Source: an uncultured Lachnospiraceae bacterium (GTDB taxonomy: Bacteria > Bacillota > Clostridia > Lachnospirales > Lachnospiraceae). From it: a stretch of DNA of 64,000 nucleotides. A program made the position numbers and the translations under genes. This document shows positions 1 through 7,773 of this stretch, in pieces. Numbering within the stretch: position 1 is the stretch's first letter; each line of letters begins with the position of its first letter. The notes under the pieces were generated by a model that did not search any database, had not been told where the DNA came from, and saw nothing but the letters and a program-made list of their open reading frames with translations. The stretch covers positions 47,403 through 111,402 of the forward strand of contig CANQDT010000003.1 of assembly GCA_947593735.1 (NCBI GenBank), given 5' to 3'.

Positions 1-783
1 GGAAAATCGGGCGGCAAGCAGCTTTTTTGTATAGTCGTGCGCGGGATGTTCCACAATCTGCGCGGCAGTTCCCTGTTCGACGATCCTGCCCTGGTACATG
101 ACATAGACCAGATCGCAATATCTGGATACGATGCCAAGATTGTGGGTGATCAGCAGGATGGACGTCCCGTAGGTATCGCGGAGCGTCCTCATCTGATCCA
201 GGATCTGCGCCTGGACGGTCACATCCAGTGCCGTGGTCGGCTCGTCCGCGATCACGAGTTTGGGTTTTGTCAGCATTGCCATCGCGATCATCACGCGCTG
301 CCGCAGCCCGCCGGACAATTCGTGCGGATAGGAGTGGTAGCACCGCTCCGGCTGGTGGATGCCCATTTCCGCGAACATCCGGAGGATCTGTTCTTTCCGC
401 TCTTTCGCGGACCGCTTATCTCTGCCGCGCAGCACTTCACCGACCTGCTTTCCGACAGGATAAACGGGATTGAGCGACGTCATGGGATCCTGAAATACCA
501 TCGCGATCTCGTTCCCCCGGACCTGCTCGATCTGGCGGCGGCTGTAAGTCAGAAGATTCTCGCCGCGGTACAGGATGGAGCCGGTCGTCTGATGCTGTTT
601 GTTATACAAAAGCTGGAGAACGGACATTGCGGTCACGCTTTTGCCGCTCCCTGACTGTCCGACCAGCCCGACGACCGCGTGTTCCGGGATTTGCAGGCTG
701 ACGTCGCGCAGAACGGGCTCGGGCGGATTTTTATCGGTAAAAACAGTTGTTAAATGCTTGATTTCAACCAGATTCTGAGACAT
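1..783 (-). CDS. Oligopeptide/dipeptide ABC transporter ATP-binding protein (DppD/OppD-like), 3' end outside window
   Basis: Reading the minus strand from the ATG at 783 gives 261 open codons to the window edge, so the C-terminus is missing. The protein is an ABC ATPase that powers uptake of peptides (or nickel) through a DppB/C-type permease. Visible motifs are Walker A GQSGSGKS near residue 42, the Q-loop [10 protein letters not shown] typical of Dpp/Opp ATPases, the signature LSGGLRQRV, Walker [13 protein letters not shown] and the switch histidine in [10 protein letters not shown]. The family normally has 320-340 residues, so about 70 are lost, including the C-terminal oligopeptide-transporter extension. 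Partner genes must lie to the left. The substrate cannot be told from the ATPase alone. Confidence 0.93.
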   Translation of the reverse strand, partial: MSQNLVEIKHLTTVFTDKNPPEPVLRDVSLQIPEHAVVGLVGQSGSGKSVTAMSVLQLLYNKQHQTTGSILYRGENLLTYSRRQIEQVRGNEIAMVFQDPMTSLNPVYPVGKQVGEVLRGRDKRSAKERKEQILRMFAEMGIHQPERCYHSYPHELSGGLRQRVMIAMAMLTKPKLVIADEPTTALDVTVQAQILDQMRTLRDTYGTSILLITHNLGIVSRYCDLVYVMYQGRIVEQGTAAQIVEHPAHDYTKKLLAARFS

Positions 784-827
784 AAGGATACCTTGTAAAT
801 GGAGTGGATTCTTTTTTTAAAAATAAG

Positions 828-856
828 TTGACACCTGTGTTTTCTTGTGCTATTAT
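828..856 (+). promoter_or_regulatory. Promoter of tRNA-Gly
   Basis: TTGACA (828-833), a 17-nt spacer and TATTAT (851-856), ending 36 bases before the tRNA. A near-consensus sigma-A promoter, as expected for a stable RNA gene. Confidence 0.8.
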
Positions 857-892
857 AACACAGTGTTCAGCGGATAGCAATGAATACAGCAT

Positions 893-964
893 GCGCGAGT
901 GGCTCAGTGGTGGAGCACAACCTTGCCAAGGTTGGGGTCGCGGGTTCGAGTCCCGTCTCGCGCT
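893..964 (+). tRNA. tRNA-Gly (GCC)
   Basis: A full cloverleaf can be drawn. The acceptor stem is GCGCGAG (893-899) with CTCGCGC (957-963). The anticodon stem CAACC/GGTTG encloses loop TTGCCAA with anticodon GCC at 925-927. The T arm is GCGGG-TTCGAGT-CCCGT (940-956). The CCA end is not encoded: position 964 begins a run of T that doubles as the terminator tail. It reads GGC and GGT codons. Confidence 0.96.
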
Positions 965-1075
965 TTTTTTTGTGCCTGAAATGTCTTTTTTATCTCTTAT
1001 TTTGGGTTTAACTGTGAAAATATGAAAAAATTTTTTATAAATAATGAAAAACAGACATAATATGACATGATAATT

Positions 1076-1084
1076 TGCTATAAT
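1076..1084 (+). promoter_or_regulatory. Extended -10 promoter of the small HTH gene
   Basis: TGCTATAAT at 1076-1084 is a perfect extended -10 element. No good -35 lies at the right distance. It sits 33 bases upstream of the start codon at 1117. Confidence 0.5.
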
Positions 1085-1116
1085 TTTACTATATTACTAA
1101 AGGAGACGATTTCATT

Positions 1117-1356
1117 ATGAGACAGAAGACAGAGAACTCCAAGGTAGCGGAAAGAATGTTGAGCCTTTATAGCAGATTATTGTCCGGGGAAGTGATCACC
1201 TGTCAGCAATGGGCGAACCAGATGAACATTTCGGTACGGTCGGCGTCGCGGGATTTTGCACGTCTCAAGCTGTGGCTGGCGGATGAGATCATGTACAGCG
1301 GGGAATACAAAGAAATCGTATTTTCCAAAGAGCGCGGCGGCTATCTGATCAAATAG
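1117..1356 (+). CDS. Small HTH-domain DNA-binding protein (DeoR-like winged-helix fold)
   Basis: 79 residues with an AAAGGAG ribosome binding site just upstream. Residues about 15-60 (LYSRLLSGEVITCQQWANQ and the following SVRSASRDFARL) read like the N-terminal winged helix-turn-helix of DeoR/HTH_11 regulators, where the second part would be the recognition helix. No ligand-binding or WYL domain follows, so the protein is only the DNA-binding half of that architecture. It is monocistronic, with its own promoter and a separate promoter for the next gene. The target is unknown. Confidence 0.6.
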   Translation: MRQKTENSKVAERMLSLYSRLLSGEVITCQQWANQMNISVRSASRDFARLKLWLADEIMYSGEYKEIVFSKERGGYLIK

Positions 1357-1377
1357 CCCGCGCGATAAAATCAGGAA

Positions 1378-1406
1378 TTGAAATTCCATCCAACATTTGA
1401 TATACT
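1378..1406 (+). promoter_or_regulatory. Promoter for the SEC-C protein gene
   Basis: TTGAAA (1378-1383), a 17-nt spacer and TATACT (1401-1406), with TGA directly before the -10 (extended -10). It is followed by about 85 nt of leader before the ATG at 1494. Confidence 0.72.
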
Positions 1407-1493
1407 ACTCGTGTTGACAACAGCCGGTTCCGGAGAAAACGCCCGAAAGGGATCGGAAACGGCAAATTCAGGAAAGAACGGAGATACACGGGT

Positions 1494-1991
1494 ATGAGTT
1501 TATTAACTGAGTGGCGGGATTATGCGTATTCGTTTGACGACAACACGCGGGACGGACAGCGTTTCTGGCTGAATTATTTTCAGATCGAACAGGGGATCTA
1601 CGAAAAGATCCTGACGGCGAACAAGCCGGTGAAAGGAACCGTCAAGGCGCTCGCGGAGCAGTTCGGCACGACCGTACAGATGATGACGGGCTTTTTGGAC
1701 GGCATCAACGACAGCCTTGTGAAGCCGAACCCGATCGAGGAGATGGACGAAGATACGGAAGTATCGCTGGAATTTGATCCGCCGCTGTTATACAAAAATA
1801 TGGTGGCTGCGAAAGCAGACTGGCTGTACGGGTTAGATCAGTGGGACGGACTGCTGAGCGAGGAAGAGCGCAAAGCGTTATATAAGGAACAGAAATCTTC
1901 CACGACGATCGTCAAGCCCGAAAAAATTGGCCGCAACGATCCCTGCCCATGCGGAAGCGGCAAGAAATACAAGAAGTGCTGTGGTAGATAG
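1494..1991 (+). CDS. SEC-C motif protein
   Basis: 165 residues. The last 21 ([20 protein letters not shown]) are a textbook SEC-C zinc-binding motif, with Cys pattern CPC...CC, as found at the SecA C-terminus and in many small proteins of unclear role. The N-terminal 120 residues are acidic and mostly helical, with no domain I can name. The stop codon is directly followed by the ATG of the next gene (no gap), so the two are translationally linked. The SEC-C tail probably binds zinc and contacts ribosomes or SecB-like partners. The specific role is unknown. Confidence 0.75.
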   Translation: MSLLTEWRDYAYSFDDNTRDGQRFWLNYFQIEQGIYEKILTANKPVKGTVKALAEQFGTTVQMMTGFLDGINDSLVKPNPIEEMDEDTEVSLEFDPPLLYKNMVAAKADWLYGLDQWDGLLSEEERKALYKEQKSSTTIVKPEKIGRNDPCPCGSGKKYKKCCGR

Positions 1992-2666
1992 ATGAAGACG
2001 CAGAAAGAGATCTTGCGTGAAATGACATTTCCGCAGAAAGTCAGCCATATCTGGTATTATTATAAATGGTTCATTCTTGGCACGGTCTTTGTCGTCGGCT
2101 GCATCGTCAGTTTGATCGTCAGCATCGCATCCCAGAAAGAGGACGTTTTTAATGTCCTGATCGTGGACAATGTGTCGAAGGACGCGCCCCGGTTCATCAC
2201 GGAGCAGATGAAGGACAGGCTTCATGTCACGGATGACCAGGAGATCCGCGTTGATACGTCGATCCATATGGATGAGGACTACAACAGCTCCACCGTCATC
2301 TATACCAGCTTTCAGAAATTTAACACGCTGCTCGCGGTCGGCGATTATGATTTCATTATCGACGACGGCGTTGTGCCGCAGAATTACGCGGAACAGGATG
2401 TGCTGGTCGATCTTCGTTCGATGATGACGGAAGAACAGCAGGAGCAGTTTGAGGATCGTTTCTATAAGAAAAAAAATTCAGAGGGACAGGAGATCGTGGC
2501 AGGCATTTTTATCGACGGGCTCCCATGGACGGAAGCGTCCCGGCTCGCGAAGCCGAAGCCCCTGATCAGTATTCCGGCAAATGCTTCCCATATGGATCAT
2601 GCCCGGGAAATGCTGCAATGGATCTTAACGTATAAAGAAAAAGACCAAACAGATGTTCGGTCATAA
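1992..2666 (+). CDS. Membrane-anchored protein of unknown function
   Basis: 224 residues. A short cytoplasmic N-terminus (about 26 residues) is followed by one transmembrane helix around residues 27-48 (WFILGTVFVVGCIVSLIVSI). The remainder is an extracellular acidic domain. The extracellular part (FNVLIVDNV... then YDFIIDDGVVPQ) resembles the core of periplasmic-binding-type folds seen in anchored Firmicutes proteins, but the similarity is weak. It starts on the base after the stop of the SEC-C gene and ends just before a terminator, so the two genes form an operon. I do not recognise the family. Confidence 0.6.
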   Translation: MKTQKEILREMTFPQKVSHIWYYYKWFILGTVFVVGCIVSLIVSIASQKEDVFNVLIVDNVSKDAPRFITEQMKDRLHVTDDQEIRVDTSIHMDEDYNSSTVIYTSFQKFNTLLAVGDYDFIIDDGVVPQNYAEQDVLVDLRSMMTEEQQEQFEDRFYKKKNSEGQEIVAGIFIDGLPWTEASRLAKPKPLISIPANASHMDHAREMLQWILTYKEKDQTDVRS

Positions 2667-3512
2667 GTAGCGGTTTAATTGAGGAATCCTGCAGAGAGTA
2701 TCCAGAAACCATGGATACTCTTTTTTTATGCGGCGGATACAGAGCCTGCAAAACTGACGCAGCGCTTCCGGATCCTGATCCAGACGGCTTTTGTATCCCC
2801 AGAGATGGGTAAACGCGCGCTGACCGGAATAAAAAAGGCCGGCGAGGCCGCTGAGATCGTAAATCCTGACCCCGAGCCGCGCGGCGGTCATCGGAAGCAG
2901 CCGCTGTTCCGCGAACACCATATAAGTGATCGGGTCGTCCGGGACGGCGTGGAGCATAAAATCAAGGGAATCCCGCGTATACTGTTCCAAAAGCCGCTGA
3001 TTCCCAAAGTAGGCGAACGCCGTATTGCATGGAAGGACGGTCCAGTCCAGTTCCTTTGGAAACGCGTAACCCGGCAGCAGGGAAAAATATCCGGCGTCCG
3101 GATAGGAACCGTTGAGATCTTCGCGGTGGATCACCGCGATCTGATCAGAAAAAAACCGGAAATCAATGGTATCCCATAAAATGAAATCGGTATCCATCAT
3201 GACAACCGGCGCTTCCTGGACAGAGAGCGCCATGATTTTTCCGGCAGCCCAGAAATAGTCCGGGTCGATCCGGTAAGAAGAAAAACGGTCGAGCTCCGTT
3301 GTGATCCCGTTGTCCCACAGGGATTCCAGTCCGAGCGTGCAATAGGCATCGCGTCCCTGCGAATCGGTTATCATACGGATGGAACCGTTGTGTTTCTGCC
3401 ATGACAGCGCGCCAAGGATTGTCGTCAGAAGCTCATGATCCCTGATCCGGAAAGGCTCGCCCGGATGGCGGCGTTCGTATACTTTTGTCCAGTTTATGTG
3501 GATGCAGTTCAT
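2661..3512 (-). CDS. Hypothetical protein with a DxD-type glycosyltransferase-like core
   Basis: 283 residues on the minus strand. Around residues 103-113 the sequence APVVMMDTDFILWD has the hydrophobic strand plus D-T-D expected for the metal/nucleotide-sugar site of GT-A glycosyltransferases. The flanking segment (YFWAAGKIMAL) and the later PCNTAFAYFGN also fit sugar-transferase-like folds of the capsule-synthesis type. No signal peptide is seen. It is the second gene of a two-gene unit behind the Cys-rich-tail gene (19-bp gap, weak AAAGGG ribosome binding site). Its 3' end overlaps the terminator of the convergent operon. The function is inferred from fold-level features only, and the donor and acceptor are unknown. 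Confidence 0.5.
   Translation of the reverse strand: MNCIHINWTKVYERRHPGEPFRIRDHELLTTILGALSWQKHNGSIRMITDSQGRDAYCTLGLESLWDNGITTELDRFSSYRIDPDYFWAAGKIMALSVQEAPVVMMDTDFILWDTIDFRFFSDQIAVIHREDLNGSYPDAGYFSLLPGYAFPKELDWTVLPCNTAFAYFGNQRLLEQYTRDSLDFMLHAVPDDPITYMVFAEQRLLPMTAARLGVRIYDLSGLAGLFYSGQRAFTHLWGYKSRLDQDPEALRQFCRLCIRRIKKEYPWFLDTLCRIPQLNRYL
2695..2728 (+). terminator. Rho-independent terminator of the SEC-C operon
   Basis: The 9-bp perfect stem AGAGTATCC (2695-2703)/GGATACTCT (2713-2721) is followed by seven T. It lies inside the 3' end of the convergent minus-strand gene. Confidence 0.85.
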
Positions 3513-3531
3513 GGATGGAGCCCTTTATGTG

Positions 3532-4095
3532 TCAGATGTTCTCAAGACCATATCCGCCCAGCGCCATCGGATCGGCGCTCGTTCCGGCACAGGTTCCGGA
3601 TCCGGCGCTGCCGAAATAAGAACAGGTGCCGGAGCAGATGTAGCGGAAAGAACCGGATGAAGCGGCGGCAAAGCACGTCCGGACGGTTCCGGCAGGAGAG
3701 AACGCGCGCGGGTGTTCCGCGGGTTCCCGGGTCGGCGCTTTGGGCGTTTCCAGATGGAGCGACGCGATATCAGCCAGGTCAAAACCGATTCCGATGTTCC
3801 GCTTCTGTTCGTTGATCAGGCGGAGATAACCGGTCAGCAACCTCTCGTTCAATTTGTGGAGTTTGCCGTAATCCGCTCCCAGGATCAGGGCGAGCAGGAG
3901 CTTTCGCAGCGTCGGGTCGGACGTGTGCGCCAGGACGGACAGCTGCCGGTATTCGGCAAGATAACCGTGAAACTGGAGCCAGGAGGCGAGATCGCCGGAT
4001 TCGTAAAGCTCATAGATGCGTTCTATATCAAAATATCTGCGGAGCCTGTCCATGGTATCAACCGGGACGTCGCACAGGATCAATACTTTTTTCAT
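3532..4095 (-). CDS. Hypothetical protein with a Cys/Gly/Ser-rich C-terminal tail
   Basis: 187 residues. Residues 1-117 form a Leu-rich helical domain (start MKKVLILCDVPVDTMDRL; later LLLALILGADYGKLHKLNE). After about residue 130 the composition changes to Gly/Ser/Ala with four cysteines spaced C-x12-C-x3-C-x10-C, ending GGYGLENI. This bipartite leader-plus-Cys/Ser-rich-tail shape recalls ribosomally made, modified peptides, but the leader is much longer than usual and no maturase is adjacent except the DxD-containing protein downstream. It has its own strong promoter (4135-4163). I do not recognise the family; no function is assigned. Confidence 0.55.
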   Translation of the reverse strand: MKKVLILCDVPVDTMDRLRRYFDIERIYELYESGDLASWLQFHGYLAEYRQLSVLAHTSDPTLRKLLLALILGADYGKLHKLNERLLTGYLRLINEQKRNIGIGFDLADIASLHLETPKAPTREPAEHPRAFSPAGTVRTCFAAASSGSFRYICSGTCSYFGSAGSGTCAGTSADPMALGGYGLENI

Positions 4096-4134
4096 TGTGA
4101 TTCCTCTAAAAAACCGATTTGTGGATCAACACTG

Positions 4135-4163
4135 ATTCTATCATAATTTTATTGGAAATCCAA
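4135..4163 (-). promoter_or_regulatory. Promoter of the Cys-rich-tail operon
   Basis: On the minus strand TTGGAT (4163-4158), a 17-nt spacer and TAGAAT (4140-4135), preceded by TGA (extended -10). It sits 40 bases upstream of the start codon at 4095. Confidence 0.7.
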
Positions 4164-4309
4164 TGTTTTCTTATGAAAAAATTAACTTTACACTTACACG
4201 GCAATGTGGTAAATTTATTTCTGTATAAAATTTGTCATATTTTCCTGTTTTCAGAAACAGTTTCGCGGAAACAGGAGGGATAGCAGACATTATCAGAGAA
4301 GGAGAAATT

Positions 4310-5827
4310 ATGAATTTCAATACGATCATAGAAGGGATCCGGTCGGTCAATTCGGCGGTCAATCAATTTGTCTGGGGCATTCCGATGCTGATTCTTCTCG
4401 TCGGGACCGGGATTTTTATGACCTGCCTGACAAAAGTGTTTCAGCTGACGCACATAAAATGGTGGCTGAAAAATACGATCGGCGGTATTTTTACAGACCG
4501 GAACATCACTTCCCACACCGGGAAGGGAGACAAGTCGATTTCCCAGTTCCAGTCCCTCTGTACGGCGCTCGCGGCGACGATCGGGACAGGGAACATTGTC
4601 GGAGTAGCGTCCGCGCTGTTATTTGGAGGTCCGGGCGCTATTTTCTGGATGTGGGTCGTCGCGTTTTTCGGCATGATGACCAACTACTCCGAGAATGTCC
4701 TGGGGATCTATTTCCGCAGGAAGAATGAAAAGGGCGAATGGTGCGGCGGCGCCATGTACTACCTGAGAGACGGGCTCGGATCGAAAAAGAACTGCAAATA
4801 CATAGGGCTCGTCCTCGCCTGCCTGTTTTCGGTCTTTTGTGTGCTGGCGTCCTTCGGCATCGGCAATATGAGCCAGGTCAATTCCATTGCGGGGAATGTG
4901 AAGAACGCGTTCCATATCGACAGCAAAATAACAGGGATCGTCCTGATGGTTGTCGCCGGTCTTGTTATCATCGGCGGGCTGAAACGGATTGCGTCCGTTA
5001 CGGAAAAGCTGGTTCCGTTTATGGCGATCGCTTATATCCTTGGGACGCTGATCATCTGCCTGACCAATATCAGCCAGTGGGGCGCGGCGATCCGTTCCAT
5101 TTTCCATTTCGCGTTCAGCACGGAAGCAATGTGGGGCGGCGTTACCGGTTCGGTTATCAAATGGGCGATCACATGGGGAATGAAACGGGGCGTGTTCTCG
5201 AATGAAGCGGGTCTCGGTTCCTCCGTCATGGTTCATTCCAATTCCAATGTCAGGGAGCCTGTCCGTCAGGGAATGTGGGGGATCTTTGAAGTATTCGCGG
5301 ATACCATCGTCGTCTGTACGCTCACCGCGTTTACGGTACTGACGTCCGGGCTTGTCAATCTGGAAACCGGAAGGATACTGAGCGACAGCGAGGGCTCCGC
5401 GCTGGTCGCCGAGGCGTTCGGTCTGCATTTCGGCGTATGGGGCGCCCGGTTTATCGCGATCTCCATTCTGCTTTTCGCGTTTTCTACGGTGCTCGGCTGG
5501 AGCCATTATGGGACGAAAGCGTTTGAATTTCTGTTCGGGACGAAAGCGACGACCGTTTACCGGATCATCTTCGTCGCGTTCATTTATGTGGGCGCGACCA
5601 TGAAAATGGGACTGGCGTGGGATCTTTCCGATACGTTCAACGGTCTTATGGCGATCCCCAACCTGATCGGCGTGATCACGCTGTCGCCGATCGTCTATCA
5701 TATTACAAAGAATTATGTATCCCGTGCGCTGAAGAAAGAGAAGATCGAGCCGATGCTGTCCGCGATCCCGGAGATCCAGGAGGAGCAGGCGGCTGCCGTG
5801 AAAGCGGAAGGATATTATGAGAAATAA
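4310..5827 (+). CDS. Alanine/glycine:cation symporter (AGCS family)
   Basis: 505 residues from the ATG at 4310, which has GGAGAAATT just upstream; an in-frame extension to 4232 lacks a ribosome binding site. It is an integral membrane Na+ (or H+):alanine/glycine symporter with about 10-11 hydrophobic segments. The diagnostic AGCS blocks are present: ALAATIGTGNIVGVA (residues about 85-100), FWMWVVAFFGMMTNYSENVLG, and KRGVFSNEAGLGSS (about 295), which holds the conserved substrate/cation site. The charged C-terminal tail ends in a cytoplasmic helix. DegV and an AEC carrier follow with gaps near 31 bp, so they are probably co-transcribed. Confidence 0.95.
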   Translation: MNFNTIIEGIRSVNSAVNQFVWGIPMLILLVGTGIFMTCLTKVFQLTHIKWWLKNTIGGIFTDRNITSHTGKGDKSISQFQSLCTALAATIGTGNIVGVASALLFGGPGAIFWMWVVAFFGMMTNYSENVLGIYFRRKNEKGEWCGGAMYYLRDGLGSKKNCKYIGLVLACLFSVFCVLASFGIGNMSQVNSIAGNVKNAFHIDSKITGIVLMVVAGLVIIGGLKRIASVTEKLVPFMAIAYILGTLIICLTNISQWGAAIRSIFHFAFSTEAMWGGVTGSVIKWAITWGMKRGVFSNEAGLGSSVMVHSNSNVREPVRQGMWGIFEVFADTIVVCTLTAFTVLTSGLVNLETGRILSDSEGSALVAEAFGLHFGVWGARFIAISILLFAFSTVLGWSHYGTKAFEFLFGTKATTVYRIIFVAFIYVGATMKMGLAWDLSDTFNGLMAIPNLIGVITLSPIVYHITKNYVSRALKKEKIEPMLSAIPEIQEEQAAAVKAEGYYEK

Positions 5828-5858
5828 ACGACGGAACGGATGAAAGAAAGGAAAAGCG

Positions 5859-6746
5859 ATGAGTGAATATGTGATCAGCTGCGGTTCTACCGTGGATCTG
5901 ACAGAAGAACATCTGAACGAGCGGAAACTTGATTATCTGTGTTTTCATTATGAACTGGACGGTGTAGTGTATGAGGATGACCTTGGGAAGACCATGCCGC
6001 TGGATGAATTTTACCGCGCGATGGAACAGGGCGCGCAGACCCGCACATCGCAGATCAACGCGGAAGAGTTTATCGCGCATTTTGAAGGATTCCTGGAGGA
6101 TGGGAAGGATATCCTCCATGTGTGCCTGTCGTCGGGGATTTCCGGCGTGATCAATTCCGCGATGATCGCGAAGGAAGAACTGGAAAACCGCTATCCGGGA
6201 AGAAAGGTGCTGATCGTCGATTCGCTCGGCGCGTCTTCCGGATATGGCTTGCTTATGGATCAACTCGCGGATCTGAGGGACGAGGGTCGTTCCATAGACG
6301 AAGTATACGAGTGGGCGATGGCAAACAGGCTGAAGATGCACCACTGGTTTTTCTCTACGGATCTGACATTTTATATCAGAGGCGGAAGGATTTCCAAAAC
6401 GGCAGGAGCGATCGGCGGGATACTGAATATCTGCCCGCTGCTCAATATGGACAATCTGGGACGGCTGATCCCGCGCTACAAGATCCGGACCAAAAAGAAG
6501 GTATTCCGCGCCATTGTGGACAAGATGGAGGAACACGCGGAGGGCGGTCTCGGATATTCCGGCAAGTGCTATATGTCCCATTCCGCCTGTTATGAGGACG
6601 CGCGCGCGGTGGCAGATATGATCGAAGCCCGGTTTCCGAACCTGAAAGGACCGGTGGAGATCAATGACATCGGGACGACGATCGGGAGCCACACAGGTTC
6701 CGGTACCGTTGCCGTCTTCTTCTGGGGAAGCGAACGGGTCGACTGA
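5859..6746 (+). CDS. DegV family fatty-acid-binding protein
   Basis: 295 residues, full length for the family. DegV proteins bind a fatty acid in a cleft between two domains and act as FakB-type partners of the kinase FakA, handing over acyl chains. Typical features are the N-terminal STVDLTEE strand-turn, the TSQI block near residue 64 (consensus TSqp), the SSGISGV segment near 90, which binds the carboxylate, and FYIRGGRISKTAG near 170. It follows the AGCS gene by 31 bp with an AAAGGAAAAG ribosome binding site. The fatty acid preference cannot be told from sequence alone. Confidence 0.92.
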   Translation: MSEYVISCGSTVDLTEEHLNERKLDYLCFHYELDGVVYEDDLGKTMPLDEFYRAMEQGAQTRTSQINAEEFIAHFEGFLEDGKDILHVCLSSGISGVINSAMIAKEELENRYPGRKVLIVDSLGASSGYGLLMDQLADLRDEGRSIDEVYEWAMANRLKMHHWFFSTDLTFYIRGGRISKTAGAIGGILNICPLLNMDNLGRLIPRYKIRTKKKVFRAIVDKMEEHAEGGLGYSGKCYMSHSACYEDARAVADMIEARFPNLKGPVEINDIGTTIGSHTGSGTVAVFFWGSERVD

Positions 6747-6778
6747 CCGCGTAAGGAAGAAGACAGGAGGAATGGAGC

Positions 6779-7708
6779 ATGAATGTTACGGAATTGATGG
6801 AGACGCTGGCGGTATTGTTCGCGATCCTGATCCTCGGATATGCCGCGGGGAAATGGAAGATCATAGACGAAAAAGGGCAGAAGGCGTTCTCCCGGTATAT
6901 CGCGAGGATCGCGTCTCCGTTTCTCATTCTTTCGTCCGTGGCGAGTGACAACCTGACCGGCGAAAAAAGCGGGATCTTTCTTGTTTTGCTTGCCGGGATT
7001 GGATTGTACGCGGTCATGCCGCTGCTCGCGAAGCTGCTCGTACTGCCGTTTCGCGTGCCGAAGGGCGACCGCGTGGTCTATGAGATGATGTATATTTTTT
7101 CCAACGCGGCATTTCTCGCTTTTCCCGTGATCCGTACCATGTACGGGGATCAGGGCGTATTTTACGCGGCGATTATCAATATCCCTTTTAATCTATGCAT
7201 TTATTCTTATGGGGTTTATTCCCTGATGAAAAGCGACGGAAACGGCGGCGGGTCCGTTCCGCTCAGGCGTATGGTGAATCCGGGCGTGCTGGCGGCGGCG
7301 CTTGCCATGCTGATTTATCTGTGCGGCATACCGGTTCCGCGCCTGGCGGTGGAATTTTTTTCGATGATCGGGGAGACGACCATTCCGCTCTCGATGCTGG
7401 TGATCGGTGTGGCGCTGTCCTTTCTGGATCTCAGGGAATTATTCACGGAACCGAGGATCTATCTGTTCGCGGCGGTCCGCCTGCTTGTGCTTCCGATAGT
7501 GACCTGCCTGGTCCTCCGGCTGTTTATCCGAGATAACCTGCTGATCGCTGTTGTAGCGCTGATCCAGGCGATGCCGTCCGGGACGTTGAACCAGGTGTTG
7601 AGTACCGAATATGGAGGAAACAGCCGGCTGGCGGCAAAAGGGGTATTTTTCAGCACGCTCTGCTGTATTGTTACGATTCCCTTTGTCGCATGGCTCCTGT
7701 TGATATAA
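6779..7708 (+). CDS. AEC family transporter
   Basis: 309 residues with about ten transmembrane helices, the size and topology of the auxin-efflux-carrier family that exports small organic acids in bacteria. The start codon at 6779 follows ACAGGAGGAATGGAGC, an excellent ribosome binding site. Family-like segments include LVIGVALSFLDLRELF (residues 205-220) and the conserved C-terminal MPSGTLNQVLSTEYGG. It is the third gene of the AGCS-DegV-AEC series. The substrate (malate, malonate or another carboxylate) is unknown. Confidence 0.88.
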   Translation: MNVTELMETLAVLFAILILGYAAGKWKIIDEKGQKAFSRYIARIASPFLILSSVASDNLTGEKSGIFLVLLAGIGLYAVMPLLAKLLVLPFRVPKGDRVVYEMMYIFSNAAFLAFPVIRTMYGDQGVFYAAIINIPFNLCIYSYGVYSLMKSDGNGGGSVPLRRMVNPGVLAAALAMLIYLCGIPVPRLAVEFFSMIGETTIPLSMLVIGVALSFLDLRELFTEPRIYLFAAVRLLVLPIVTCLVLRLFIRDNLLIAVVALIQAMPSGTLNQVLSTEYGGNSRLAAKGVFFSTLCCIVTIPFVAWLLLI

Positions 7709-7773
7709 GTATGGGATGATCCGGGATGCGGCGTGCTTCGCCGGATCCCGGTATTGTGAGAAATGAGGAAAAA

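Noticed and set aside
804..1025. A 73-codon frame covering the tRNA-Gly gene
   Set aside because: It runs through the tRNA and its promoter and terminator; no ribosome binding site.
4187..4229. Promoter of the AGCS gene
   Set aside because: TTTACA-17-TAAATT and a TATAAA are present, but none is convincing; left out of the features.
4619..5701. A 360-codon open frame on the minus strand across the AGCS gene
   Set aside because: It is the antisense shadow of a clear symporter; the composition is Arg/Asp/His-rich and there is no ribosome binding site. Similar long shadows lie under pgk, folP, nifS, mnmA and the SpoVB-like gene.
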